Positions 25,313 to 33,452 of a stretch of DNA of 64,000 nt are shown here, piece after piece. The stretch covers positions 7,207-71,206 of the forward strand of contig JBEVTI010000029.1 of the NCBI GenBank assembly GCA_041156125.1, read 5' to 3'. The notes beneath the pieces are model-generated. The model was not told the DNA's origin and ran no database searches. It worked only from the letters and a program-made list of their open reading frames with translations. Positions within the stretch are counted from its first letter, which is position 1, and the number at the start of each line of letters is the position of its first letter. The position numbers were made by a program, and so were the translations under genes. Source of the DNA: Paraktedonobacter carboxidivorans. Its GTDB lineage: Bacteria; Chloroflexota; Ktedonobacteria; Ktedonobacterales; Ktedonobacteraceae.

Positions 25313-25460
25313 ATGTCCGAAAGTTATCTTTCTCAAATCAAGACTGTGGTGCTGGACGCGGAAACCTTTGTACGTCTTGTGCTCAAGGGGCAATCTCAAG
25401 GGCAGGTGGCGGGACAGAATCCCTGGCGCCCGGTCGTGGTGCGCCCTGTGCTGCCTTTGC
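25313..25460 (+). pseudogene. Possible 5' fragment of a SAM-dependent methyltransferase gene
   Basis: From ATG 25313 the translation MSESYLSQIKTVVLDAETF then VRLVLKGQSQGQ, NPWRPVVVRPVL resembles the first ~45 residues of a methyltransferase family common in Ktedonobacteria (..LIKxGQRHLQFSYFD.. would follow). The similarity stops near 25455, and the frame then runs over the end of the opposite-strand GATase gene. It has TGTACAAT upstream. I read it as the stub left when the rest was deleted. The recognition is from memory of the family, so confidence is low. Confidence 0.35.
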
Positions 25461-25500
25461 TTAAGTCCGCGCCTATGGGAGGGTTCGCTGCAAAGCAGCT

Positions 25501-26271
25501 TTATGCAAGCAGTTGCGCGATGCGCAGAAAATTCTCGAACAGAGTGCGGGTATGGGCGCGATATGTCGGGGCCAGTTCCAGCCAATCCAGAGCAAGGCTG
25601 GCCGCGGCATTAGCATCGTGCAGCGTCTCAGTGATTTCCTTAACGCAGGCGGGCTCGTGCAGCCAGATCGCGGCAATCTGCTCATTTAATTCGATATGGA
25701 ATTGCAGCCCATAAGCTCGCGGACCATAGCGGAACGCCTGGTCAGGTGCGTTTTCGTTGCTCGCCAGGCGGATTGCGTTCGTGGGTAGCTCAAAGACATC
25801 CGAGTGCCAGTGAAAGGCCAGTTGATAGCCAGGCAGACCAGCGAACAGGGGGTCCGCGCATCCGGCCTCGGTCAATGGAATGCGGTAGAAGCCAACCTCC
25901 GAGCGCTCGTGGCGGCGCACCTGCGCGCCCAGCGCGCTGGCCAGCAATTGGCCTCCCAGGCAGATACCGAGCGTCGGAATATCGCGCGCGACCGCCTGGC
26001 GCAACAAAGCCTGTTCCTCAGCGATATAGGTCAGATGGGTATCCGCGTAGAGGTGCTGCGGACCACCCAGGACAATGATGGCCTGATAACCCGCGAGATC
26101 GGGCAACGGCGTATTTTCCACCTCGATAGTATCGCAGACAATCCCATGCTCAGCTAAAAGTTCTCCCAGATAGCCCGGCGGATCGTCCCAGATCTGTTGC
26201 AATGCCAGCACTCGCCTCATCTTGCGCTTAGCCCTTTCACTCGCCAGAAAGATCGATATGAGTTGCTTCAT
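25501..26271 (-). CDS. Class I glutamine amidotransferase (GMP-synthase-like)
   Basis: A cytoplasmic protein with the complete GATase-1 triad: TLGICLGGQLLA (nucleophile Cys near residue 104), GLQFHIELNE (His near residue 191) and a Glu three residues after that His. IIVLGGPQHLYAD and HWHSDVFELP are the usual flanking motifs. The length of 239-256 residues matches stand-alone GMP-synthase-like GATases, some of which are gamma-glutamyl hydrolases for amines rather than synthase subunits. A second start, ATG 26220 (MRRVLALQQIW), begins right at the first beta strand and may be the true one. No acceptor-domain gene is adjacent, which favours a free-standing hydrolase. Confidence 0.88.
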   Translation of the reverse strand: MKQLISIFLASERAKRKMRRVLALQQIWDDPPGYLGELLAEHGIVCDTIEVENTPLPDLAGYQAIIVLGGPQHLYADTHLTYIAEEQALLRQAVARDIPTLGICLGGQLLASALGAQVRRHERSEVGFYRIPLTEAGCADPLFAGLPGYQLAFHWHSDVFELPTNAIRLASNENAPDQAFRYGPRAYGLQFHIELNEQIAAIWLHEPACVKEITETLHDANAAASLALDWLELAPTYRAHTRTLFENFLRIAQLLA

Positions 26272-26317
26272 TGTACAGTATAGCCAGAGGCTTCTGCCAG
26301 ACCTGTAATTCTTTCTA

Positions 26318-26398
26318 TAAGGCAGACTGATACCAAAAGGGAGGCTGGCTCAACGCGCTGTGTTGAGCCAGCCTCCCTTTTGGTATCAGTCTGCCTTA
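26318..26398. terminator. 37-bp perfect hairpin overlapping the ABC ATPase stop codon
   Basis: Arms 26318-26354 and 26362-26398 are exact reverse complements with a 7-nt loop. On the minus strand it begins with the TAA stop of the ATPase gene itself. It is the longest perfect stem in the window and has no T-run. It probably shields the mRNA 3' end or terminates transcription. Confidence 0.7.
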
Positions 26399-27511
26399 GA
26401 ACAGGGCCTGTTTGGTATCTGCGTCGAAGAGGTGAATGTGATCGGTATCTACCTGCAGGTTGACCTCCTGGCCATTATGCACCTGCGAGCGAGGATTGAG
26501 GCGGGCCTGCAGTGACTTCTCGGTATTGGTGCTGGTCAGATAGACGAGCAGTTCGTTGCCCAGGTTCTCAACCACATCGACTGTAGCCTGAATGGTCGAG
26601 TTGTTCCGATTGTCGTTGAGCACCTCGTGATCTTCCAGGTGTTCCGGGCGGACACCGAAGGTCAGATTGCGTCCGGTTGCCTGGCGAGTAATAGTCGCGT
26701 ATTGGGCAGGCACTTCGACCTGACCGAGACCCTCCAGGACTATTGCCAGGCGCTCGTTATCGTCAACTATTTGCGCGTGCTCAAAGAAGTTCATCGCGGG
26801 TGAGCCAATGAAGCCAGCGGTGAAAAGGTTCGCGGGATGATCGTACAGTTCCTGCGGCGTACCCAGTTGCTGGATCACGCCTCTGTCGAGTACCGCGATA
26901 CGGCTGCCCATGGTCATAGCTTCGGTCTGGTCGTGGGTCACATAGATGAAAGTCGTCTGCACGCGCTGATGGATTTTGATGATCTCGGCGCGCATCTGCA
27001 CACGCAATTTTGCGTCAAGGTTTGAGAGAGGCTCGTCCATCAGGAAGACCTGAGCATCTTCACGGGCGATTGCGCGTCCGAGGGCTACACGCTGGCGCTG
27101 GCCACCGGAAAGCTCTTTGGGTTTGCGTTTCAAATACTCGCGCAGGCCCAGAATATCGGCTGCCTCGTTGACTCGCTTGTTAATCTGCTCTTTGGGAACG
27201 TGACGTAGCTTGAGGCCAAAGGCGATATTGTCAAAGACGGTCATGTGAGGATAGAGGGCGTAGTTCTGGAAAACCATCGCGATATTGCGATCTTTGGGAT
27301 CGATGCCGTTGACAATGCGGTCACCAATCATGATTTCGCCATCGGTAACATCTTCCAGGCCAGCAATCATGCGCAAGCAGGTGCTTTTGCCACAGCCGGA
27401 AGGGCCGACGAGAACGAGGAATTCTTTGTCTGCGATGTCGAGGTTGATGTCGTGGACGACTTCAGTCTTGTTGAAGTTCTTGTAGACGTGGTTAAATTGG
27501 ACACGCGCCAT
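26396..27511 (-). CDS. ugpC: Sugar ABC transporter ATP-binding protein (UgpC/MsmK/MalK type)
   Basis: A 371-residue ATPase with Walker A GPSGCGKST, Q-loop VFQNYALYPH, signature LSGGQRQRVALGRA, Walker B VFLMDEP, and switch His in YVTHDQTEA, all intact. The C-terminal ~130 residues form the MalK-type OB regulatory domain (VRPEHLEDHE). These ATPases energise carbohydrate importers and are often encoded alone, serving several permeases, as here, where no permease or binding-protein gene is adjacent. The ATG at 27511 has AAGGAG nine bases upstream; a GTG three codons earlier abuts the RBS. The neighbouring GH57 gene fits use in alpha-glucan uptake. Confidence 0.93.
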   Translation of the reverse strand: MARVQFNHVYKNFNKTEVVHDINLDIADKEFLVLVGPSGCGKSTCLRMIAGLEDVTDGEIMIGDRIVNGIDPKDRNIAMVFQNYALYPHMTVFDNIAFGLKLRHVPKEQINKRVNEAADILGLREYLKRKPKELSGGQRQRVALGRAIAREDAQVFLMDEPLSNLDAKLRVQMRAEIIKIHQRVQTTFIYVTHDQTEAMTMGSRIAVLDRGVIQQLGTPQELYDHPANLFTAGFIGSPAMNFFEHAQIVDDNERLAIVLEGLGQVEVPAQYATITRQATGRNLTFGVRPEHLEDHEVLNDNRNNSTIQATVDVVENLGNELLVYLTSTNTEKSLQARLNPRSQVHNGQEVNLQVDTDHIHLFDADTKQALF

Positions 27512-27940
27512 TAGGGTCACTCCTTTTTGCTCTGGTATCAGGCTGTGCGCCAGGCAACTCCGTCCGGCGTGGTAAAATTCCTGGCCTGCTACTATTCATT
27601 ATCTGAGCTATCGCTTAATGTCCTCTTCGCAACTGCACGTTACATACGCCAGCAGGGAGTCGAAGGGACCTCTTCACACCGCTAATCAAGCCTGTCTCGC
27701 GACCACGCGTCTGGTTGATTTATTGGTGCTAATACGGAGTATAGCATAGGCTGAGCCAAAAAAGAAGAGGGCGTGACATGTGGACATGTGAACCAGGGTT
27801 TCGCCCTGCCCACTCACCCGGAGAATAACAGGGAGTGAACAACGATGGGCGCCGTGGTGCCCATCGTTGTTCACTCCCTGGACCCTGCTGTGGAAGAGAT
27901 TATAAGCGTGCAAAACCGGAGTCAGAGAGTTGCGGCTCGC
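27512..27940. other. Intergenic region with palindromic repeat, no gene seen
   Basis: The 430 bp contain the upstream region of the ATPase gene, a small GGGTTTCGCCC hairpin (about 27797) and the long palindrome with its tail at 27810-27880. A 75-codon minus-strand frame across the palindrome has no RBS or family and is not accepted. Confidence 0.45.
27810..27880 (-). repeat. 22-bp palindrome with G-rich tail (dispersed repeat family)
   Basis: Arms 27829-27850 and 27859-27880 match exactly with an 8-nt loop. Read on the minus strand, the stem is followed by ATTCTCCGGGTGAGTGG (27826-27810), almost the same as ATTCTCCGGGTGGGGAG after the palindrome at 40293-40339. It also lies just beyond the end of the GH57 gene's operon neighbour. 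Confidence 0.6.
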
Positions 27941-30148
27941 TTACCCTCCACTCTCTGACTTGCCAGTACAGGTGATTTCAACCTGCCAACTCTGGCCTGC
28001 TTCCAGTAGCAGGGGCCAGAGCAGGGTCAGACAACTGCCCTGGTGGTTGCGCTCAAAGCCTGCTTCGGAGCCGGTCACGGTCTCGATAGAGTAGCGCCAG
28101 AGCGTGGCCGGTGTATTGAGGGTGAATTCCATGTGCTGCTGGAGCCAGGTGTTGCCGAAGTGCAGGCTTGTGACCTGCTCAACCTCGCCATTGCTATCGA
28201 AATGGCCGTTTGCCAGCGTGTGGCCTGGCACGCGATAGTAGGCTTGCTCATTGGCACCGCCGCCGAGCAGATGGATATTCCAGGCGCAGGCGAAACGTGT
28301 TTGCAGGCGTGCTGCGCTCAGATTCTCAATGGTATAGTTGATGATAAGTTCTTCACGCCCGATTGGCAGAAAGAGCGTCTTGTACACGCGCACCGCCAGG
28401 GGCCCAAGCGCGCCGGGTCGTTGGACCTTGCCAGTGCGTTCCAGTGTGACCGTGATGCCCTGCTCATCTTGCTTAACAGCAGCCTCGTAGGGTTGCTCGC
28501 TAAAGTTGCCCAGTTCCGTATAATCGGCCAGCATAAATTGCTCAAGGCTGGTGCCGGGCGCGAGGAAGTGATCGCTCAGACTGTTGCGCCGCTGGCGATC
28601 GACAATTAGCAGGCGATCCAGATCATGCTCCTTTGTGCGTACCACGGTATGCGGATTCGCGCTCGCGTCTGCGGGCTGGCCCTGATCTGTGGACTGCTCG
28701 CTTGCCGCGCGTTTGCGGCGTTCGCGTTCGTAGTCGCGCAGGGTCTGGTGATAGCCCTCTTCGCGACGTGTGACCACGCAGAGCAGATTATGCGCGCTAC
28801 GGCGTAGATCCCACTCAAACAGTGTCCCCCCGTGTCGCGGATCAAGATAGAGATTCTGCTGATCGCTCTCAAGCAACAATTCATCGTAGCTATCGCGGTC
28901 GAAATCAGTGAAGGCGTACGTCTGCCAGGGGTCCGCGCCATATATAGCCCGCTGAGCGGCATTCTCGGCTTTAATCAGATGGTGATAGATCGCGGAGCGC
29001 ACATGGCCCATATAGATGCCGCCAAAAAGGCCGTGCCAGTAGGTATCGTTGGATTGCGCCTTCCACAGTTGCGTCAGACCATGTTCCGCGCTCGCGCCTG
29101 CCGCGTAAACGGCATCGTGGACGCGCAGCATTTTTTTGTGCTGATTATTGACCTCGGGATAGCGCACCAGGAAATTGCGCCAGAAGCCGCCGCGCATAAA
29201 CTGGAGAATCTCATGCTCATGCTCTTCCTGCAATTTATGCAGGAGGCGTCCAAAGGCATACGATTTGCGCGGAGGCAGGACCCACTCGCCCATCTCAATA
29301 TACGACGAGGCGGGGATATAGATGCGTCCAAGTGCTGGATAAGCGCGCGCGTATTCGCCCAGCGGCGTTGTGTGCAGCCAGGAGCGCTGCTGTTCAAGCG
29401 CGCTGAAAAACTCCTCGATCCAACCTGGCTGCCCATACTGGCCCCAGCAAAGCTCGCAAGTACCAGGCCAGCCGCCCAGCTTTTCGCCATCGTCCCCCAT
29501 GACCAGGATACGCTTGCCATCGCTGGTTGCCAGGGAGCGTAGCAGGTCAATCGTCTCATGTACAGGATGCCAGGGCAGAATATAGCGCAGGGCCTGGCTG
29601 GTAGCAAAGATCTTGAGCAGTGGACTCTGATCCTCGGTCGCATAGTAGCCATAGAGCTCGTCATCTTCCAGCCCGGCGCTTTTCAAATGCATATCATCCA
29701 GGATCGTCCATTCGATCCCGGCCTTGCGTAGCAGACTCGGCAGGCTCGGCTCCCAGACGCGCTCAGCCAGCCACATCCCGCTCACAGTCGTGCCAAAGTC
29801 CTCGCTCACACGCGTACTGAGCCTGTGGATCTGCCCGATTTTGTCCTGATCAGGAATCGCCGACAGAATCGGCTCATAGTAAGCGCCGCCAACCATCTCC
29901 ACCTGATTACGGCGCACCAGCGCCGCGATCCGTCGTAAAAAGTCCGGGTGAGCCTCCCCCAGCCAGTCAAGCAGAGAACCGGTGTAATGCAAAGAGACAC
30001 GTACCTGCGGATGGCGCTCCAGAGCCTCAAGGAGAGGTAGATAGGCGACTTCAAAGACCTGCTGAAAAACCCAGGGGAAATTGCCGACCGGCTGATGATT
30101 ATGGAATAACAACCCGAGATGAATGCTTTTACCCTGCTCTATCGACAT
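27941..30148 (-). CDS. GH57 4-alpha-glucanotransferase / alpha-amylase
   Basis: A 735-residue family 57 enzyme. The GH57 motifs are HNHQP near the N-terminus, GAYYEPIL, WLAERVWEP with the nucleophile Glu129, and GDDGEKLG with the acid/base Asp220. The 91-residue spacing equals that of Thermococcus litoralis 4-alpha-glucanotransferase. The C-terminal half (from about 400) is the beta-sandwich domain (DUF1925/1926 type). A 40-residue Arg/Glu/Gln-rich insertion near residue 465 looks like a disordered linker. It should transfer or hydrolyse alpha-1,4-glucan in the cytoplasm. The ATG at 30148 has GCGAGG upstream. Neighbours (sugar ATPase, GH63-like enzyme) suggest glycogen or maltodextrin turnover. 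Confidence 0.92.
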   Translation of the reverse strand: MSIEQGKSIHLGLLFHNHQPVGNFPWVFQQVFEVAYLPLLEALERHPQVRVSLHYTGSLLDWLGEAHPDFLRRIAALVRRNQVEMVGGAYYEPILSAIPDQDKIGQIHRLSTRVSEDFGTTVSGMWLAERVWEPSLPSLLRKAGIEWTILDDMHLKSAGLEDDELYGYYATEDQSPLLKIFATSQALRYILPWHPVHETIDLLRSLATSDGKRILVMGDDGEKLGGWPGTCELCWGQYGQPGWIEEFFSALEQQRSWLHTTPLGEYARAYPALGRIYIPASSYIEMGEWVLPPRKSYAFGRLLHKLQEEHEHEILQFMRGGFWRNFLVRYPEVNNQHKKMLRVHDAVYAAGASAEHGLTQLWKAQSNDTYWHGLFGGIYMGHVRSAIYHHLIKAENAAQRAIYGADPWQTYAFTDFDRDSYDELLLESDQQNLYLDPRHGGTLFEWDLRRSAHNLLCVVTRREEGYHQTLRDYERERRKRAASEQSTDQGQPADASANPHTVVRTKEHDLDRLLIVDRQRRNSLSDHFLAPGTSLEQFMLADYTELGNFSEQPYEAAVKQDEQGITVTLERTGKVQRPGALGPLAVRVYKTLFLPIGREELIINYTIENLSAARLQTRFACAWNIHLLGGGANEQAYYRVPGHTLANGHFDSNGEVEQVTSLHFGNTWLQQHMEFTLNTPATLWRYSIETVTGSEAGFERNHQGSCLTLLWPLLLEAGQSWQVEITCTGKSESGG

Positions 30149-30262
30149 GATGACCTCGCTCAATATCTTGCCACGGGTGGCGCTGCTTTTGTTAGATGCG
30201 CTCCTAACTATAGCCTAAAATGCCTGCGAGGGCAAGAACCACTTTGCAGTTTTCTTTGCAAG

Positions 30263-30336
30263 CCATCCCACCCCAAGTAATAAGGGTAAAACGAGCGGCT
30301 GGCATTTACAAACCGCCCGTTTTACCCTTATTACTT
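30263..30336 (-). repeat. Palindrome with G-rich tail (dispersed repeat family)
   Basis: Arms 30275-30293 and 30318-30336 pair over 19 bp, then one mismatch and four more pairs (GCGG/CCGC). On the minus strand the stem is followed by GGGGTGGGATGG (30274-30263) and TTGCAAAG. Confidence 0.6.
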
Positions 30337-30415
30337 GAAGTTGTCTACGGCAACTTCACTGGAAGAGAAAACCCTCTGGAAAAAGGGCTTTGCCTTAGAG
30401 CATAGGCTCAACCCG

Positions 30416-30424
30416 TGATATAAT
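30416..30424 (+). promoter_or_regulatory. Extended -10 promoter upstream of the Uma2 fragment
   Basis: TGATATAAT, a TGn-TATAAT extended -10. No good -35 is seen at 17 bp, as expected for this promoter class. The 30149-30577 gap otherwise holds only the palindrome. Confidence 0.5.
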
Positions 30425-30577
30425 GAAAAGGCATGTATGAGGCAAGTGTTTAGCCAGACAGTTTCAGTATCCTCAAGCGGATCGTGATCAAGCAAAGGTC
30501 AGGCCGCTCCCGCCTTGAGGCAAAGTACATCAGGAAGTCGAAAAGCTCAAGTGACTTTGCAATAAGGAGAAAAACCA

Positions 30578-30805
30578 GTGGCAATTCAACATGACGAACA
30601 CCAGGAAAGGCTCAGCCTTGAAGAATTTTTTGCTCTTCTGGAAAACGATCCTGAGCACCGCTATGAATTAATCGATAGCTACCCCTGCATGATGACAGGA
30701 GGCCATCCCCTGATAGCGGAGATGTATTCTATAACGAGAAACCGCGCTCTGATTACCAGGCAAATATGCGCCGGACAGACGGTGTGTCCATTTCTCACCA
30801 TTTAG
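30578..30805 (+). pseudogene. Truncated Uma2-family nuclease gene (5' part only)
   Basis: The first ~44 codons (LSLEEFFALLENDPEHRYELID and CMMTGG) are a typical start of the Uma2/DUF820 PD-(D/E)XK family, of which Ktedonobacteria and cyanobacteria have many copies. The family normally has ~190 residues; here similarity ends near 30711, and a further 30 unrelated codons lead to a stop. The catalytic core is missing. From about 30722, a different frame encodes the end of a DNA methyltransferase, so this is a recombination or deletion junction. RBS AAGGAG is still present. Confidence 0.72.
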
Positions 30806-31341
30806 CAAAGAGGCTCAATAGTGCGACACTACAAAGAATCAACCACCTGAAACAAGGTGAAACAATGAAACACCTGCCAGAGGAACTGCAGCATCCGAGC
30901 TTCGCTCGCAGATCCTATAGAAGAGTCATGGACGGAACGCCTACCGAAAAAAGAGGAGGAGCCCCGTCAGGCTTAAAAAGGCTTATAGCTGAAGAGCCAT
31001 CACTTACTATTACATCGGCATCCGTTACTGAGTTTATCCACCCATTTGCAAATCGGCCCCTGACATTAAGAGAATGTGCTCGCATTCAGTCATTTCCTGA
31101 TTGGTATGAGTTTAGTGGATCATGGTCATCCGTCGCAACGCAAATTGGCAATGCGATCCCACCATTGTTTATGGAAATTTTGCTGAGACATATTCAGCAG
31201 CTTGCTACGTGGCGCCCAATAAACAATCAGAGGGGACGCTGGCTTGGTATCAATGCCACAAAATCTACGGGAAAGAGTCCCATCCTTAACAAGGTATTAA
31301 CCAATTTGGAGGAAAAAACATATGTTTATGCCTGTGTATGA
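30724..31341 (+). pseudogene. C-terminal remnant of a C5 DNA-cytosine methyltransferase
   Basis: The frame reads VFYNEKPRSDYQANMR, then NHL-type KQGETMKHLPEEL, GGAPSGLKRL, PSLTIT, RPLTLRECARIQSFPDWYEF and QIGNAIPPL. These are the end of the target-recognition domain and motifs IX and X of Dcm-type enzymes. The SAM-binding motif I and the PCQ catalytic motif are absent, so it cannot methylate. An internal ATG at 30766 gives a 191-codon open frame that may still be translated. It overlaps the restriction gene by 20 bp, the typical layout of a type II restriction-modification operon. AT-richer than the flanks, so probably acquired. Confidence 0.75.
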
Positions 31342-32386
31342 TAAAGAAAGCCGCCAACTAGTTAACAAAGCCAGAACCCTGGGTACAGGAGCCTTATCTA
31401 TAAATCTTCAAGACCATGAATTATTGCGGCTATGTGTAATAACTGCAACAGATCTGGACAAAAGAGAGTTAGTAAAGGATGTTTTGACTCAAGAGGAAAA
31501 AGTTACTGATTACTACAGCATGCCTTTAGAATGGTTTAATCGCCCTACTTCAGGAAATGCCAACTTTGTGGAAATATTTCTGCTACTGAAGCAGAATATT
31601 GTAGACTTTGCGACCTATTTTGAAAAACTCTGTGAATTGCATAAACGCCGCCTTAAGTTTAAAATGCTTCTTGAACATCAAGCGTTTCCTCAAATGGAAC
31701 AAATTGTTCCTCGGTGTTTATTAGAATACGGACTTAAACCATCCGAAACTCTGGCTTCCTGGCTAGTATGGCGAAAATGGCTCTATGATAGAGATAACAG
31801 ATCAGCACAAGAAACGGGCTATTTATTTGAGCCTATTTTATCCGCAGCTATAGGCGGAATACCTTTTGCGTCAAGAAAATCGCCTATAAAACGCACTCAT
31901 GAGCCTTCCAGGGGCGGGCAAGTTGATTGTCTTGATGGCAAAATGGCATATGAATTCAAAATGCGAGTAACTATTGCTGCTAGCGGACAAGGACGTTTCA
32001 AAGAAGAGTTAGACTTTGCGCAAGATTGTTTTAACTCTGGCTATACACCTATCTTTCTGGTACTTGATCCCACACCCTCCACACGTTTAGATGAGCTTAA
32101 GTCTGAGTATAAAAAATATCACGGGGACGCCTATATTGGAAATGATGCATGGTTGCACATAGAAGAAAAGGCAGGTGAAGTAATGGGAAAATTTGTGGAA
32201 AAATATGTCAAAGTGCCTCTAAAAGAGGTGGACGTGATGTATCGAGATTTACAACTTGTCCAGATTATTAAGACAAATTCGGCAATAAATATCCGTGTAG
32301 GAAATGAAAGCTTCTCTATATCCCGTACAGAACCCCAAATTGACTATGGAGACGCAGAGGAAGATAGAGATCTATATGAGGGGTAG
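31322..32386 (+). CDS. Type II restriction endonuclease (PD-(D/E)XK fold)
   Basis: A 354-residue protein next to a methyltransferase remnant. GGQVDCLDGKMAYEFKMR gives Asp202, Glu211 and Lys213 in the D-(X)n-ExK arrangement of PD-(D/E)XK nucleases. The N-terminal 150 residues are helical. The sequence reminds me of ApaLI-like endonucleases, but that is only a suggestion and no cut site can be assigned. GGAGG nine bases before ATG 31322 gives strong translation. AT-rich codon use (many AAA, ATT, TTA) differs from the GC-rich neighbours, a sign of transfer. With the partner methyltransferase broken, either the nuclease is inactive or host DNA is protected some other way. Confidence 0.75.
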   Translation: MFMPVYDKESRQLVNKARTLGTGALSINLQDHELLRLCVITATDLDKRELVKDVLTQEEKVTDYYSMPLEWFNRPTSGNANFVEIFLLLKQNIVDFATYFEKLCELHKRRLKFKMLLEHQAFPQMEQIVPRCLLEYGLKPSETLASWLVWRKWLYDRDNRSAQETGYLFEPILSAAIGGIPFASRKSPIKRTHEPSRGGQVDCLDGKMAYEFKMRVTIAASGQGRFKEELDFAQDCFNSGYTPIFLVLDPTPSTRLDELKSEYKKYHGDAYIGNDAWLHIEEKAGEVMGKFVEKYVKVPLKEVDVMYRDLQLVQIIKTNSAINIRVGNESFSISRTEPQIDYGDAEEDRDLYEG

Positions 32387-32670
32387 GATTATATCAAATA
32401 ATCTTTTCAGGTGACTCCTTTGCGGTGGAGTTTTTGCTATCTATAACCACTCATCTTACTGAGTGCAACGATCCCTGACAGCTTGCTTGAGAGTTTCCCG
32501 ACAAGAGAAGTATGGATACCTCTCATTTACTCAAAAGATACATCAATCCTGCCACTTGTAGCCTGTGTGTGTCTGTTGCGTGTCTCAGGACCTCTGTGGG
32601 CGGGCTATGAACTGGTATAATGAAGTGCGATTATAGTCGCGAGCATTTAGCAGAGAGCAGGATAATTTGT
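32387..32670. other. Region between restriction gene and response regulator
   Basis: No gene seen. TGGTATAAT at 32613-32621 is an extended -10 and probably drives the response-regulator operon, with a short leader to ATG 32671. A loose hairpin GGTGACTCC...GGTGGAGTT near 32411 could end the restriction transcript. Confidence 0.45.
32613..32621 (+). promoter_or_regulatory. Extended -10 promoter for the two-component operon
   Basis: TGGTATAAT (TGn-TATAAT), 50 bp before the response-regulator ATG. No clear -35. Confidence 0.5.
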
Positions 32671-33441
32671 ATGGCAGGCATCAAACTTTTGCTGGTTGAC
32701 GACCATGGGCCGTTGCGTAAGGCCTTGCGCGAGGGTTTGCAGGCTACTGGCGCTATTCAGGTGCTGGGGGAGGCGGCGACGGGTCTGGAGGCATTGGCGC
32801 AGGCTGCGGAACTGGATATAGACGTGATTTTGATGGATGTGCAGTTGCAGCCATCGCAGCCCGGTCGCAAGCCGCTGAGCGGGGTCTCAGCCGCGGTAGC
32901 TATTCGGCGGGAGCGTCCGCGTATGCCTGTGGTCTTTTACTCTATTCAGGATGATGACGAGTATTATCGTGAATTTCGCGCCTCTGGCATCCTGACCCAC
33001 TATGCATATGTGCGTAAAAGCAACTATCTGCTGCCTAGCATGCTCTTGCCACTGCTGCGTGACGCAATCAATGGGCGCAGTCTGGTCGATCCCGAAATTG
33101 AGGACCGCGTGCAGGAGGTGCGTGACCTCGACGAGCAGTCCCCGCGAGCGCTATTGGAGCCGAACGAGTTGCGCGTGGCTGAGCTGGTAGCGCAGGGTAT
33201 GACCAACGAGCAGATCGCCACGCGCCTCAATTTGCACGACAAACGCGCCGTCAGTCGCACCAACGGGCGCATCTACGCCGCCTGGGGTCTGAGCGAGAGC
33301 GCCGTGGACGACAAGGTCGCGCGCGCGCGCGCCACGCTGATCTACTCGCTTAACCGCATGATTATGTGGGATGAGGCCGGTGTGGCCCTGGTGCAGGATC
33401 GGCGCGGCGAATGGGTGCCTCTCTATAAAGAAGAGTCATAA
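32671..33441 (+). CDS. NarL/FixJ-like response regulator
   Basis: A 256-residue two-component regulator. The receiver domain starts IKLLLVDDHGPLRKALREGL, with the phosphoacceptor Asp in DVILMDVQL (near residue 56). It is slightly unusual in having an insertion after that Asp (PSQPGRKPLSG). The output domain has LEPNELRVAELVAQGMTNEQIATRL, a GerE-type helix-turn-helix, though the recognition part (HDKRAVSRTNGRIYAAWGL) is longer than in LuxR proteins. A ~40-residue tail follows. ATG 32671 has AGGA nine bases upstream. The histidine kinase gene starts 11 bp after its stop, so the two form a cognate pair. Confidence 0.88.
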   Translation: MAGIKLLLVDDHGPLRKALREGLQATGAIQVLGEAATGLEALAQAAELDIDVILMDVQLQPSQPGRKPLSGVSAAVAIRRERPRMPVVFYSIQDDDEYYREFRASGILTHYAYVRKSNYLLPSMLLPLLRDAINGRSLVDPEIEDRVQEVRDLDEQSPRALLEPNELRVAELVAQGMTNEQIATRLNLHDKRAVSRTNGRIYAAWGLSESAVDDKVARARATLIYSLNRMIMWDEAGVALVQDRRGEWVPLYKEES

Positions 33442-33452
33442 AAGAGGAAAAA

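Noticed and set aside
27686..27913. 75-codon minus-strand frame
   Set aside because: It spans a perfect palindrome, has no RBS and no family features.
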